A DNA stretch of 64,000 bases from the NCBI GenBank assembly GCA_964346815.1, contig CAYFWF010000057.1:186001-250000 (forward strand). Reading direction: 5' to 3'. Position 1 is the first letter of the stretch, and every line of letters starts with the position of its first letter. Shown one piece after another: positions 33,048 through 42,227 of the stretch. The DNA comes from CAYFWF01 sp964346815 (lineage in GTDB: Bacteria; Acidobacteriota; Aminicenantia; Aminicenantales; Aminicenantaceae). The position numbers and the translations under genes are program-made. The notes under the pieces were generated by a model. The model saw only the letters and a program-made list of their open reading frames with translations. It had not been told where the DNA came from and searched no databases.

Positions 33048-33076
33048 TTGAAAAATGCGCAGCTTTGCGTTATAGT
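33048..33076 (+). promoter_or_regulatory. Promoter of tRNA-Arg
   Basis: TTGAAA (33048-33053), 17 bases, TATAGT (33071-33076). Predicted start near 33083, 16 bases ahead of the tRNA. Confidence 0.65.
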
Positions 33077-33098
33077 GAGAGGACTCAAACCATGTTAC

Positions 33099-33172
33099 GC
33101 GCCAGTAGCTCAGTAGGATAGAGCAGCTGCCTTCTAAGCAGCGGGTCGGGGGTTCGAGTCCTCCCTGGCGCG
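33099..33172 (+). tRNA. tRNA-Arg (TCT)
   Basis: Acceptor GCGCCAG pairs with CTGGCGC; anticodon loop CTTCTAA gives TCT at 33133-33135; the T arm has GGTTCGAGTCC. The discriminator G is followed by a genomic CCA at 33173-33175. Confidence 0.95.
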
Positions 33173-33250
33173 CCAGCCAAGCGCCTTATTTTAAACGTTT
33201 TCCTCAGGATTTGTTTTCAGTCAGCTTATGCCATTTTGAGTTATTTTCAA

Positions 33251-33275
33251 TGTCAAATGTCAAATCTGTGTCAAA
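33251..33275 (+). promoter_or_regulatory. Three TGTCAAA direct repeats ahead of pilB
   Basis: TGTCAAA occurs at 33251, 33258 and 33269. The TGTC half-site is what PilR-type activators bind in Pseudomonas and Geobacter; here they lie about 370-390 bases upstream of pilB. Confidence 0.35.
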
Positions 33276-33330
33276 TAACCCTAACAAGGAAATCTCAAAA
33301 CATGGTGGTGATCCGACTAAAAAAGAACGA

Positions 33331-33347
33331 GTAACAAAAAATGTCAC
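33331..33347 (+). promoter_or_regulatory. Imperfect TGACA-N5-TGTCA dyad
   Basis: GTAACAAAAAATGTCAC, one mismatch from the palindrome GTGACA-N5-TGTCAC found perfectly near pilB and pilA. Candidate PilR-type site. Confidence 0.35.
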
Positions 33348-33374
33348 TTGAAAGGGCGTCATTGGCGGATTCAA

Positions 33375-33434
33375 GGAGGAATATAGCCTTTAGAGGTGAG
33401 ACAATTTTTGTAAAAATCACCTCGTTATTCCTCC
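33375..33434. other. Two-tier stem-loop in the pilB upstream region
   Basis: GGAGGAATA (33375-33383) pairs with TATTCCTCC (33426-33434), and GAGGTGA (33393-33399) with TCACCTC (33417-33423), nested symmetrically. This is a strong potential hairpin in DNA or RNA; the A/T-rich apical loop contains GACAATTTTTGT. It is not followed by a T run. Confidence 0.45.
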
Positions 33435-33576
33435 CATACGGTGATTGACGCTCCCAGGGATGTCTGAGAACATAAATGGCGATTTTGATCGCGATGAAAA
33501 ATTGTGACTGGATGACATATAAATTGAGAGAAAAATATTGCTGTCCGAACGTCACTTTTAAACGAATGGTCCGATA

Positions 33577-33591
33577 TGACAAAAAATGTCA
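33577..33591 (+). promoter_or_regulatory. Perfect TGACA-N5-TGTCA dyad near pilB
   Basis: TGACAAAAAATGTCA, identical over 15 bases to the site at 40518-40532 in front of pilA. It ends 51 bases before the pilB start. It suggests a shared activator, most simply PilR encoded downstream. Confidence 0.5.
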
Positions 33592-33642
33592 ATAGTTCTG
33601 GTTCTGAAAGGCCCCGCGTATTCATCCTGCTGAGGAGTATCC

Positions 33643-35376
33643 ATGGCGTCGAATCTAGGTGAACTTCTTATCCAAGAGAAACTGCTGGACAATAGTCAGC
33701 TCAAAAATGCTGTGGATTACCATAGGAAAAATGATGTCGGCATAGGAACGGCCATCATCAGTTTGGGATACCTTTCCGAAGAGGAAATGGCTCAAGCGCT
33801 CAGCCGTCAATTGGGCTATCCATATATCAACCTTGACCAGTTCGAGGTCTATCCCGATGTGATCAGCCTCATTCCGGTCGAGATCGCAAAAAAATATTTA
33901 ATTATGCCTATCCATCGGATCCGGTCTTTTCTGACCCTGGCGATGGTCGATCCGACGGACTTGGATATCATCGAGGACGTCAGATTCCGGACGGGTTTGA
34001 GCATTCAGCCTGTCATCGCTTCCGAATCGGGGATTATGAATGCCATATCCAAATATTATGGATCATCCGACGCTCTGCGCGTGAAACAGATTGTCGATGA
34101 AATCGAGCAGGCCGAGGACACCAGCGTCAACATCATCGAGGAGGAAGAGGAAGATTATGATATCGAGGAGCTTGTCCACTCCACTGAAGAAGCCCCGATC
34201 ATCACTCTCGTGAACACCATTTTTATAGATGCCATAAAGAAGGGAGCCAGCGATGTCCATTTTGAGCCTTATGAGAAAAATTTCCGGGTGAGATACAGGC
34301 TGGATGGGACTCTGCATGAAATGATGAATCTAGTCCTCAAGTTCAAGAATCCGGTCACTTCCCGCGTGAAGATACTCTCCAACATGGATATTGCCGAGAA
34401 GAGATTGCCTCAGGACGGACGGATCAAGATGAGAGTGAAGCTGGAAAATGGCGACAAAAAAGATGTCGACATGCGTGTTTCCAGCGTTCCTACCATTTTC
34501 GGAGAGAAGGTTGTGGTTCGAATCCTGGATAGGTCTATGCTCAAGCTGGATATGACCCAGTTGGGCTTCGAACAGGAATCTCTTGAGGTCTTCAAGCGGA
34601 ACATTATCAGGCCCTGGGGGATCATACTTGTCACAGGTCCTACCGGAAGTGGGAAAACAAACACGCTGTATTCAGCTATCTCCAACCTGAATTCCATGGA
34701 AAAGAATATCATGACGGCTGAGGATCCTGTCGAATTTTATATGCCGGGAATCAATCAGGTCAACATCAAAGATGAAATCGGATTGAGCTTTGCCAATTCC
34801 TTGAGAAGCTTCCTCCGGCAAGACCCGGATATTATGCTGGTCGGAGAGATGAGGGATTTCGATACTGTGGATATCGCTATTAAAGCGGCCCTGACAGGGC
34901 ATCTGGTATTCTCAACTGTCCACACCAACGATGCTGCGAGCACCATCCTTCGATTGGTCAACATGAACATCGAACCCTTTTTGATCGCCGATTCAGTGGT
35001 TCTGGTGGTGGCCCAAAGACTGGTCAGGCGCTTGTGTCAAAAATGCTGTTCGAAGCACAATCTGACTCCCGAGGCGCTCGTTGACATCGGGTTCACCGAG
35101 GAGGAAGCATCAAAAGTCAAAGTCTACAAGCCAGCCGGCTGCAATGCCTGCCACAGCACCGGATATAAAGGACGGACCGGCCTGTTCGAAGTCTTAGAGG
35201 TAACGGATGAAATCAGGGATTTGGTTCTGAACCGTACCCAGTCCAAGGATGTCAAAAAGAAAGCTCTAGAGAACGGAATGGTCACTTTGAGAAGAAGCGG
35301 TCTTCTTAAAATAATGGAAGGCATAACGTCGGTCGAAGAAGTTTTGAGAGAAACCGTAAAGGATATGGAGGTTTAA
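33643..35376 (+). CDS. pilB: PilB, type IV pilus extension ATPase
   Basis: 577 residues. N-terminal GspE/PilB_N domain (LSEEEMAQALSRQLGYPYINL), then the secretion ATPase with Walker A GPTGSGKT, Walker B/Asp box and SDVHFEP. A zinc site is visible as CQKC and CNAC around residues 465-505. It drives pilin polymerisation at the inner membrane. First gene of the pilB-T-C-S-R operon, followed by pilT after one base. Confidence 0.95.
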   Translation: MASNLGELLIQEKLLDNSQLKNAVDYHRKNDVGIGTAIISLGYLSEEEMAQALSRQLGYPYINLDQFEVYPDVISLIPVEIAKKYLIMPIHRIRSFLTLAMVDPTDLDIIEDVRFRTGLSIQPVIASESGIMNAISKYYGSSDALRVKQIVDEIEQAEDTSVNIIEEEEEDYDIEELVHSTEEAPIITLVNTIFIDAIKKGASDVHFEPYEKNFRVRYRLDGTLHEMMNLVLKFKNPVTSRVKILSNMDIAEKRLPQDGRIKMRVKLENGDKKDVDMRVSSVPTIFGEKVVVRILDRSMLKLDMTQLGFEQESLEVFKRNIIRPWGIILVTGPTGSGKTNTLYSAISNLNSMEKNIMTAEDPVEFYMPGINQVNIKDEIGLSFANSLRSFLRQDPDIMLVGEMRDFDTVDIAIKAALTGHLVFSTVHTNDAASTILRLVNMNIEPFLIADSVVLVVAQRLVRRLCQKCCSKHNLTPEALVDIGFTEEEASKVKVYKPAGCNACHSTGYKGRTGLFEVLEVTDEIRDLVLNRTQSKDVKKKALENGMVTLRRSGLLKIMEGITSVEEVLRETVKDMEV

Positions 35377-35377
35377 T

Positions 35378-36496
35378 ATGGCAATAACAATTCAAGAATT
35401 ACTTCAGATTGCGGTTGAGAAAGATGCAAGTGACTTACACATCACGACTCACATTCCACCACGCATAAGAATACACGGGACTCTGGTTTCGCTGGACTAT
35501 CCGCCGCTTTCACCTTCTGAGACAAAAAATCTCGTTTACAGTCTTTTGACAGACAGGCAGAAAAAGCAATTCGAGGAAAAGTTCGAATTGGACTTCTCAT
35601 TCGGCATCAAAGAGATGGGTCGGTTCCGCGGAAATATCTTTATGCAGAAAGGAGCTGTGGCAGCGGCTTTTCGAAGATTTCTGCCAATCATGTGGAGTTT
35701 TTCTCAACTTGGTATTCCTCAGAGGCTTGGCAAATTGTGCTACCTGCCTCGAGGACTGGTTCTGGTAACAGGTCCCACAGGATGCGGAAAGTCCACCACA
35801 CTGGCGTGTTTGATCGATCATATCAATACAGAAAGAAGCGTGCACATCGTGACCATCGAGGACCCCATTGAATATTTTTTCACACCCAAAAAATCGATCG
35901 TCAACCAGAGAGAGCTGTTCGTGGATACCCTCTCTTATGCCAATGCTCTTCGTTCGGTTCTCCGGGAGGATCCGGATGTCGTCCTGGTCGGAGAGATGAG
36001 GGATTTGGAGACAGTCGAAGCGACTCTCCGGGTTGCCGAGACAGGACATTTGACCTTCTCCACCCTCCACACCAATTCTGCATCAGAGACGATTTCGAGA
36101 ATTATCGACATCTTTCCATCCCAGTATCAAGCTCAAGTTCGGATCATGCTGTCTATGAGTCTGGAAGCTGTGATCACCCAGTCTCTTCTGCCTCGGGCAG
36201 ACGGGAGAGGACGGGTGCTGGCCATGGAAATTCTCATCCCAAATCCGGCCATCAGGAACCTCATCCGGGAGAACAAGATCCACCAGATCTATTCTTCCAT
36301 GCAGATGGGGCAGGAGAAGTTCGGGATGCAGACCTTCAATCAGTCTTTGGCCAATCTGTATTTTAAAAAGGCTATCACCTTCGAAACGGCAATGAATGTA
36401 ACATCCAAGCCGGAGGAGTTAACCGATATCCTTCAGAGGAGAGAAGGGCTCAAAGTGACCGCCGAGAATTTCTCTCCAGGACAAATGAGAAAATAG
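35378..36496 (+). CDS. pilT: PilT, type IV pilus retraction ATPase
   Basis: 372 residues. ASDLHITTHIPPRIRIHG starts the family domain; Walker A GPTGCGKST; the C-terminal AIRNLIRENKIHQIYSSMQ carries the AIRNLIRE motif required for retraction. Powers depolymerisation and twitching and, with ComEC here, possibly DNA uptake. Confidence 0.95.
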   Translation: MAITIQELLQIAVEKDASDLHITTHIPPRIRIHGTLVSLDYPPLSPSETKNLVYSLLTDRQKKQFEEKFELDFSFGIKEMGRFRGNIFMQKGAVAAAFRRFLPIMWSFSQLGIPQRLGKLCYLPRGLVLVTGPTGCGKSTTLACLIDHINTERSVHIVTIEDPIEYFFTPKKSIVNQRELFVDTLSYANALRSVLREDPDVVLVGEMRDLETVEATLRVAETGHLTFSTLHTNSASETISRIIDIFPSQYQAQVRIMLSMSLEAVITQSLLPRADGRGRVLAMEILIPNPAIRNLIRENKIHQIYSSMQMGQEKFGMQTFNQSLANLYFKKAITFETAMNVTSKPEELTDILQRREGLKVTAENFSPGQMRK

Positions 36497-36508
36497 AAAG
36501 GGGAAAAA

Positions 36509-37711
36509 ATGCCAACATTTCAATGGAAAGGAAAAAATCGCTATGGTGATGTGGTAGGGGGAGTCCGGGTGGCCCGCAGTGTGGATGAATTATCCAAAGC
36601 ACTGCAGCGGGAGCAAATCCAGGTCATGGACATCTCCTCCAAGAGGAAAACAATCGAGATCCCTTTTCTCCAGAGACAGAAAGTGAAGCTGAAAGATTTG
36701 GCGATCTACAGTCGACAGCTCTCTGTGCTGATAGATGCAGAGCTTCCGTTGATTCAGAGTCTCAACATCTTGGCCGAGCAGACAAAGAATAAATACTTCA
36801 GACGTGTGATCAAAGACATCAGAGCAGATGTGGAAGCGGGATCCACCCTGAACCAGGCCAAACGAAAGTTCCCTAAAGTTTTCGATGACCTGTACTGTAA
36901 CCTGGTGGCATCGGGAGAACAAAGTGGTTCTTTGGATGTCATGCTGAGACGGTTAGCCGAGTATTTAGAGAAAGTCGTGAAATTGAGAGCGCAAGTCAGG
37001 CAGGCCATGATCTATCCGACCGCTGTTCTAACCTTCGCTGTCGTGGTGGTGATATTCATGCTGTGGAAGGTCATCCCTGTGTTTGCGGCGATCTTCCTCG
37101 AGCTGGGCGCGCAACTTCCCTTTCTCACGCAAATCGTGATAAACCTCAGCAACTTCATCCAGAATTACATCCTTTTTCTTGCTATAGGGATTGTCGTTCT
37201 CATTTTCGGCTTCAGGTATTGGAGAAAAACACCTTCTGGACGCCGGATAGTGGACCAATTCTTGCTCAAGGTGCCTCTTTTTGGAAAGCTGCTCGAAAAG
37301 GTGGGGCTGTCACGGGTAACCCGGACTTTGAGCACTCTGCTTTCAGGTGGGGTTCCGATGTTGGAGAGCCTCAAGATCACATCGTCTACTTCAGGGAATG
37401 TCATCATCGAAGAACACATCATGAAGGCAAGATCCATGGTAGCTGAAGGGACGAGCCTGAGAGAAGCTTTGAGTGAGAAAGGAAGATTTCCGTTCATGAT
37501 GATTCAGATGGTAGGAGTAGGAGAAGCAACCGGAACTTTGGATGAGATGCTGACAAAGCTGGCCAATTTTTATGATGAGGAAGTCGAAACATCGGTGGCA
37601 TCGCTTCTGTCTATTATGGAACCTATCCTGCTCATTTTTGTCGGTTGCCTCGTAGGAGGCATCGTGGTCTCGATGTATCTTCCAATTTTTGATCTCATGA
37701 ACAAATTTTGA
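36509..37711 (+). CDS. pilC: PilC, type IV pilus inner-membrane platform protein
   Basis: 400 residues of the GspF/PilC family with two repeated T2SSF domains (residues about 65-190 and 268-392), each ending in membrane helices; an additional hydrophobic helix pair spans 165-240. GEATGTLDEMLTKLANFYDEEVE is the family signature. Platform for PilB and PilT. An AAAGGGG site precedes the ATG. Confidence 0.93.
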   Translation: MPTFQWKGKNRYGDVVGGVRVARSVDELSKALQREQIQVMDISSKRKTIEIPFLQRQKVKLKDLAIYSRQLSVLIDAELPLIQSLNILAEQTKNKYFRRVIKDIRADVEAGSTLNQAKRKFPKVFDDLYCNLVASGEQSGSLDVMLRRLAEYLEKVVKLRAQVRQAMIYPTAVLTFAVVVVIFMLWKVIPVFAAIFLELGAQLPFLTQIVINLSNFIQNYILFLAIGIVVLIFGFRYWRKTPSGRRIVDQFLLKVPLFGKLLEKVGLSRVTRTLSTLLSGGVPMLESLKITSSTSGNVIIEEHIMKARSMVAEGTSLREALSEKGRFPFMMIQMVGVGEATGTLDEMLTKLANFYDEEVETSVASLLSIMEPILLIFVGCLVGGIVVSMYLPIFDLMNKF

Positions 37712-37799
37712 AGGAAAGCGAGGATTCGGGGAGAGACAGGAAAGGAAAAACATCGCGGGATGAGACGATTCCAGAACCATACATGAGAGGAATAAAAAG

Positions 37800-39074
37800 G
37801 TGGTAAAAAGAAAAGACGTTTTATGGCTGATACTCCTGCGGTTGATCATTGTCACTGCTCTGGTGGTCTCTGCGGTGGTCATCCAGTACAGCACGTCCAC
37901 ATTTCTGCCGGTTCTCTTCTACTACCTGATTATTTTCGCCTACCTTCTGTCTCTCATCTACATTCTGGTGTATTATTGGGGAAAGCATCAGACCGTTCTT
38001 GTCTATGTCCAGATCTTCTTCGACCTCCTTTTGATCACGGCCTTTGTTTACTTTTCCGGAGGATTGAGGGGCTCTTTCTATTTTCTCTATATTTTTGAAA
38101 TCATCGCCGCGAGCATTGTCCTTTCCAAGCGGGCTGCCTACCTGACAGCAGCTTTGTCTGGAGTCTTTTTCGGTGTCCTCGTGAACGGGATGCATTTAGG
38201 CTTCATTCCCTACTATGGGTATGATCAGCCCCCGGAGCTTTCTCCAGGATCGGTGGTTAACAATATCGTTATTTCCTGGAGCGTGTTTTTTCTCGTTGCG
38301 TTCTTGATGAATTACATGACAGAAGGATTACGCCGGACAGCGGAAAAACTCCGGCTGGCAGAAAGAGAACTCGATATCAAAAAGCGAATGGCTATCGCCG
38401 GCGAATTCTCTGCCCACTTGGCTCATGAAATCCGGAATCCTCTGGCCGTTATTTCTGGCTCGGTTCAAGTCCTCGGGACAGAGGCCGCACTGGACAAAAG
38501 ATATAAAGACCTCATGGATAATATCGTTGAACAATCCGAGAAAGTCTCCCATTCCATCGAACAGTTTCTCAACCTGGTTTCTCCTGGCAAACACACTTTT
38601 TCGGACGTAGATCTGGGCTCTGTGGTGGATGAAACGCTGGTGCTGCTGGAGGCAAGCGGTGAACTGACTGAGAAATTTCGGGTGGAAGGAAATTTCAAGA
38701 ATTCGAGAGCGTCTTATTTCGGAAATTCCAATCAGTTCAAGCAAATGTTCTGGAACCTCATCCGGAACTCGATAAAAACGATGCCAGAAGGAGGAACGAT
38801 TACCATCGATTTTGAACAGCATCCGAAGAACGGCATCAAGTTGAGAATTTCTGATACGGGAAATGGAATGGGTGTCGAAGAGAGAAGATGCCTTATGGAA
38901 TCCTTTCAAGGAGGATTCGAATCTGGAAAAGCCATCGGGATGGTCGTCGTACACAGGATCATCGACGACTATAACGGAAAAATAAGCGTGCTCTTTGAGT
39001 ACGATAAAGGTACTGAGGTCATTATCACCCTGCCTCCGCAGCAAATGAAAACGAACTCTAGAGTAAGTTTATAG
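37800..39074 (+). CDS. pilS: PilS-type membrane sensor histidine kinase
   Basis: 424 residues. Six membrane helices in the first 185 residues, then a HisKA phosphoacceptor helix (AHLAHEIRNPLAVISGS) and an ATPase domain with NLIRNSIKT, DTGNGMG and a degenerate G2 region (FQGGFESGKAIGMVVVH). The multihelix N-terminus matches PilS, which monitors pilin levels in Pseudomonas by direct contact. It starts with GTG 37800 behind GAGAGGAA. Adjacent pilR completes the two-component system. Confidence 0.85.
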   Translation: MVKRKDVLWLILLRLIIVTALVVSAVVIQYSTSTFLPVLFYYLIIFAYLLSLIYILVYYWGKHQTVLVYVQIFFDLLLITAFVYFSGGLRGSFYFLYIFEIIAASIVLSKRAAYLTAALSGVFFGVLVNGMHLGFIPYYGYDQPPELSPGSVVNNIVISWSVFFLVAFLMNYMTEGLRRTAEKLRLAERELDIKKRMAIAGEFSAHLAHEIRNPLAVISGSVQVLGTEAALDKRYKDLMDNIVEQSEKVSHSIEQFLNLVSPGKHTFSDVDLGSVVDETLVLLEASGELTEKFRVEGNFKNSRASYFGNSNQFKQMFWNLIRNSIKTMPEGGTITIDFEQHPKNGIKLRISDTGNGMGVEERRCLMESFQGGFESGKAIGMVVVHRIIDDYNGKISVLFEYDKGTEVIITLPPQQMKTNSRVSL

Positions 39075-39081
39075 AAGGAAA

Positions 39082-40473
39082 ATGGAGAAAATACTCATTA
39101 TAGATGACGAAAAAAGCATTCTCGATCTTTTAAGCGTTGTCTTTGAAAAAGAAGGATATCATGTAGAGACATCCCTTGCGGCAACCAGGGCTGTCGATCT
39201 TATGGGCCATAAAGATTTTGACTTGATCATTTCCGACATCAAAATGCCCAAGATGAACGGTATGGAACTCTTAAAATATGTGAAGGAGAACAGGCCAGAC
39301 ATTCCTGTCATTATGATTACGGCCTATGGCACGATCAAGCAAGCTGTAGAAGCCCTGAAAGCGGGCGCTATGGACTATGTGGTTAAGCCGTTCGATGTGG
39401 AAGAACTGAAAATCATCGTGGCTCAAGGGTTAGAGAAAAAGAGGCTGAAAGAGGAAAATATTTTTCTGAAAAAGGAGCTCAAGAAGAAATACGATTTCGA
39501 AAACATGGTCGGAAAGAGTAAGACCATGAAGGAAATCTACAACCTTATCGAGAAAGTTTCCGTTACGGATTCCACTGTCCTGATTTCAGGAGAAAGCGGG
39601 ACAGGAAAAGAGATGGCAGCGCGGGCGGTTCACTTTCTCAGCCATCGCCGTGACCGGGCCTTCGTTTCTTTAAACTGTGGGGCTCTGCCTGAGAACCTCC
39701 TTGAGAGCGAACTATTCGGTCACGTGAAGGGATCGTTTACAGGAGCTGTGGCCACCAAGAAAGGGATGTTTGAGATTGCGGAGAAAGGCACGCTGTTTTT
39801 GGATGAGGTAAGTGAGATGTCTCCCTGGACACAGGTCAAGCTGCTCAGAGCTCTACAAGATAAAAATATAAGAAGAGTAGGAGGGACAGAAGAGATTCCT
39901 GTGGACGTGCGAATCATCGCAGCGACAAACCAGAATTTACAGGAGAAAATAGACGAAGGGAAGTTTCGAGAGGACCTTTTCTACAGGCTGCATGTGATTT
40001 CTTTTGAAATGCCGCCTTTAAGAAAAAGGAGGGAAGACATCCCCCTTCTTGTTTCGCATTTTCTCGAAAAATATTGTAAGGGAATGGGACGGCCGGTTAA
40101 ACGTATAGCTCCCGAAGTGTTTAACGTGTTTGAATCCTATCCGTGGCCAGGAAATGTGAGAGAGCTTGAAAACACGATTGAGAGAGTCGTGGCGATCGAA
40201 GAGAGGGAGACGATTACGAAAGAGAGCCTTCCTAAGGAAATGCTGCTTCCCACCAAAAGACAGGATGTTTCCCTCTCTCTTCAGCCCGGATTTGACCTCA
40301 ACGCGAAGATGGACGAAATCTCTAATCATTATGTCCAAAAGGCCCTCCTAGAATCGAGAGGGAACCTGAAAGAGGCCGCAAGTCTTTTGGGAATCAATTA
40401 CAGATCGCTGAGATATCTTATCGAAAAACATGGATTGAAAGATGCGAACAGGTCGCACAGAAACAATATCTAG
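39082..40473 (+). CDS. pilR: PilR, sigma-54-dependent response regulator
   Basis: 463 residues. Receiver domain with phosphoacceptor D52 (IISDIKMPKMNG), AAA+ domain with GESGTGKE and the sigma-54-contacting GSFTGA loop, and a C-terminal Fis-type helix-turn-helix (LKEAASLLGINYRSLRYLIEK). All residues needed for sigma-54 activation are present. The gene is seven bases after pilS and 215 before pilA, whose upstream region holds matching binding sites and a -24/-12 promoter. Confidence 0.92.
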   Translation: MEKILIIDDEKSILDLLSVVFEKEGYHVETSLAATRAVDLMGHKDFDLIISDIKMPKMNGMELLKYVKENRPDIPVIMITAYGTIKQAVEALKAGAMDYVVKPFDVEELKIIVAQGLEKKRLKEENIFLKKELKKKYDFENMVGKSKTMKEIYNLIEKVSVTDSTVLISGESGTGKEMAARAVHFLSHRRDRAFVSLNCGALPENLLESELFGHVKGSFTGAVATKKGMFEIAEKGTLFLDEVSEMSPWTQVKLLRALQDKNIRRVGGTEEIPVDVRIIAATNQNLQEKIDEGKFREDLFYRLHVISFEMPPLRKRREDIPLLVSHFLEKYCKGMGRPVKRIAPEVFNVFESYPWPGNVRELENTIERVVAIEERETITKESLPKEMLLPTKRQDVSLSLQPGFDLNAKMDEISNHYVQKALLESRGNLKEAASLLGINYRSLRYLIEKHGLKDANRSHRNNI

Positions 40474-40497
40474 GGAAAATATGCGGTTCATTCGAAG

Positions 40498-40532
40498 TGT
40501 CAATATTTGGTGCAGGTTGACAAAAAATGTCA
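40498..40532 (+). promoter_or_regulatory. Candidate PilR sites upstream of pilA
   Basis: A half-site TGTCAATA (40498-40505) and the perfect dyad TGACAAAAAATGTCA (40518-40532) lie 72-106 bases upstream of the -24 element, the usual distance for NtrC-class activators. The dyad is identical to that near pilB. Confidence 0.55.
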
Positions 40533-40603
40533 ATAACCATGAATATTCAGATAATGGGCATATTTAATTTACTTAATTACAGTAAGTTAGGCTTATGTTG
40601 GCT

Positions 40604-40619
40604 TGGCACAAAAGTTGCT
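40604..40619 (+). promoter_or_regulatory. Sigma-54 (-24/-12) promoter of pilA
   Basis: TGGCAC-AAAAG-TTGCT, an exact match to the sigma-54 consensus with GG at 40605-40606 and GC at 40617-40618, ten bases apart. Expected start near 40630, leaving a 59-base leader before the pilin ATG. Confidence 0.88.
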
Positions 40620-40688
40620 ATGAATATTGATCCCCGTAATTAACTGGTGGATGAACAAAAACGCCAGAAATAAAAAAGGAGGTTTTAA

Positions 40689-41237
40689 ATGTTAAAAAAG
40701 GTGAGAGGTTTCACACTGATCGAGCTTCTGATTGTTGTGGCTATCATCGGAATTCTTGCTGCTCTTCTGATTCCAAATGCGATTACGGCCATCCAGAAAT
40801 CCAAACAGAAAGGCACCATGAAGGATATCACCACCATTTGTACCGGAGCTGCTGACTTCATCACAGACCAAGGTGCATGGAGCAACGCCAATCCACCTGT
40901 TGTCCATGCAGGACCGCTCGCGCAGGGGGATGCATTCCTTACAGCACTTGCGCCATTCTACATCAAGATCGTTCCTGTCAATGACAACTGGGGTAGTCCG
41001 TTTCAAGTCTGGCTTGGCGCTGCCGCTGCAATAAGATCAATCGATCCTCTTGATGTCGGCGAAGATGACTTCATCGTTGAGTCTTATGCTCGTGACGGAG
41101 TTGCCGATGGATGGACCTATGATGCTGCTGATCCCACCAATGGAATGTACATCATAGACTCCATGGATGATTTTAGGAACGACTTGGTCAGCTGGTCTGG
41201 ATCATGGATTCGTGCTCCAAGAACCGCTGTGCAATAA
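40689..41237 (+). CDS. pilA: Type IV pilin (PilA-like)
   Basis: 182 residues. Type III signal MLKKVRG is cleaved before FTLIELLIVVAIIGILAALL; the mature fifth residue is the conserved glutamate. Beyond the N-terminal helix the globular part (about 120 residues) has few cysteines (one, near residue 51) and no disulphide loop at the C-terminus, as in thermophilic or geobacterial-type pilins, with a calcium-like DPLDVGEDD stretch. Major pilin by position: sigma-54 promoter, PilR sites and a strong terminator. AGGAGG precedes the ATG. Confidence 0.9.
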   Translation: MLKKVRGFTLIELLIVVAIIGILAALLIPNAITAIQKSKQKGTMKDITTICTGAADFITDQGAWSNANPPVVHAGPLAQGDAFLTALAPFYIKIVPVNDNWGSPFQVWLGAAAAIRSIDPLDVGEDDFIVESYARDGVADGWTYDAADPTNGMYIIDSMDDFRNDLVSWSGSWIRAPRTAVQ

Positions 41238-41268
41238 GCAAGCTTGATCTAATTTCATCCTTATTAGG

Positions 41269-41310
41269 AAAAGGGCGACACGCAAAGCAAGCGTGTCGCC
41301 CTTTTCTTTT
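41269..41310 (+). terminator. Rho-independent terminator of pilA
   Basis: A perfect 15-bp stem: AAAAGGGCGACACGC (41269-41283), loop AAAGCAA, GCGTGTCGCCCTTTT (41291-41305), followed by CTTTTC. Confidence 0.9.
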
Positions 41311-41455
41311 CTTCCGCTCTTTTTTTCCTTCTTGCGAATCAGGTTTATCGTTCATTCCTTCTTCTCTTATAGAAAAAGAGGCGGGAAATGCTTCCAGCTG
41401 CGAGAAAATAATAGAATCCCGTCCATTCAATTTGTTATAATGATGGCACTCGCTC

Positions 41456-42154
41456 ATGCGGACGATAATCCTGCTAGCCTTGAGTGTCCTCATCACTCTT
41501 CTCCTCATCCCTCTCCTCATTTTCTGCTCGATTTTCAGATGTTCCCGGGTTCTTATTTGGGCAGGGAAACAGGCACTAAGAATGGCTCCGAAAATACTCG
41601 GGGTCCGTATTGAAGTCACTGAGGCCGATAAAATAGAGAAGAGCAAGCCTTACATCTTTATGTCAAATCATTTGAGTTTTCTCGATGGGCCCCTGCTTTT
41701 TTTAATCATTCCCCAACCTGTCCGGGTGATTTTGAAAAAAGAAATATTCAAGATTCCTGTCATTGGGTGGGGCATGCGCCAGGTCAATTTCGTTCCGGTA
41801 GACCGGAAAGGGATAAAAGGAGGAAAAAAAAGCATTGACCGAGCCGTTCAGTTGATAAAAGAAAAGGAATATTCTTTCTTGATTTTTCCAGAAGGCACGC
41901 GAAGCTTGGACGGCCGACTTCAGCCTTTTCGGCGCGGAGGTTTCTTTCTGGCCTTAAACAGCGGAGCACCCATAGTCCCGATTTCCATTAAGGGGACATT
42001 CGAACTCATGCCAAAAGCTAGTTTCTTCGTGAAAAAAGGGAGCATCAGGGTGGTGTTCCACCCTCCGGTCTCAGTCGAGGAATACGACAAGAAAAATCTT
42101 CCTGACCTCATAAGCAGAGTCCAGAATATCATTCGAGAAGGCGTTACTGAATAG
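41456..42154 (+). CDS. 1-acyl-sn-glycerol-3-phosphate acyltransferase (PlsC family)
   Basis: 232 residues. An N-terminal membrane helix, then NHLSFLD (NHx4D motif, catalytic His/Asp), a second block around VPVDRKG, FPEGTRS (substrate binding) and PIVPISIKG. The enzyme makes phosphatidic acid. Monocistronic by spacing, after the pilin terminator. Confidence 0.9.
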   Translation: MRTIILLALSVLITLLLIPLLIFCSIFRCSRVLIWAGKQALRMAPKILGVRIEVTEADKIEKSKPYIFMSNHLSFLDGPLLFLIIPQPVRVILKKEIFKIPVIGWGMRQVNFVPVDRKGIKGGKKSIDRAVQLIKEKEYSFLIFPEGTRSLDGRLQPFRRGGFFLALNSGAPIVPISIKGTFELMPKASFFVKKGSIRVVFHPPVSVEEYDKKNLPDLISRVQNIIREGVTE

Positions 42155-42227
42155 CTGCATTCTTTTGACTCTCTCAATAACAGTCAGGCAGGCTGGTTCG
42201 TCACGCTTTTTGATGAGCTAATCTTTA

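Noticed and set aside
33600..33612. Possible sigma-54 promoter before pilB
   Set aside because: GG and GC are nine rather than ten bases apart and the flanks do not match TGGCAC or TTGC.
34605..36120. PilB and PilT as a possible duplicated ATPase (pseudogene) pair
   Set aside because: Both are full length and carry their own family-specific ends (zinc site in PilB, AIRNLIRE in PilT).
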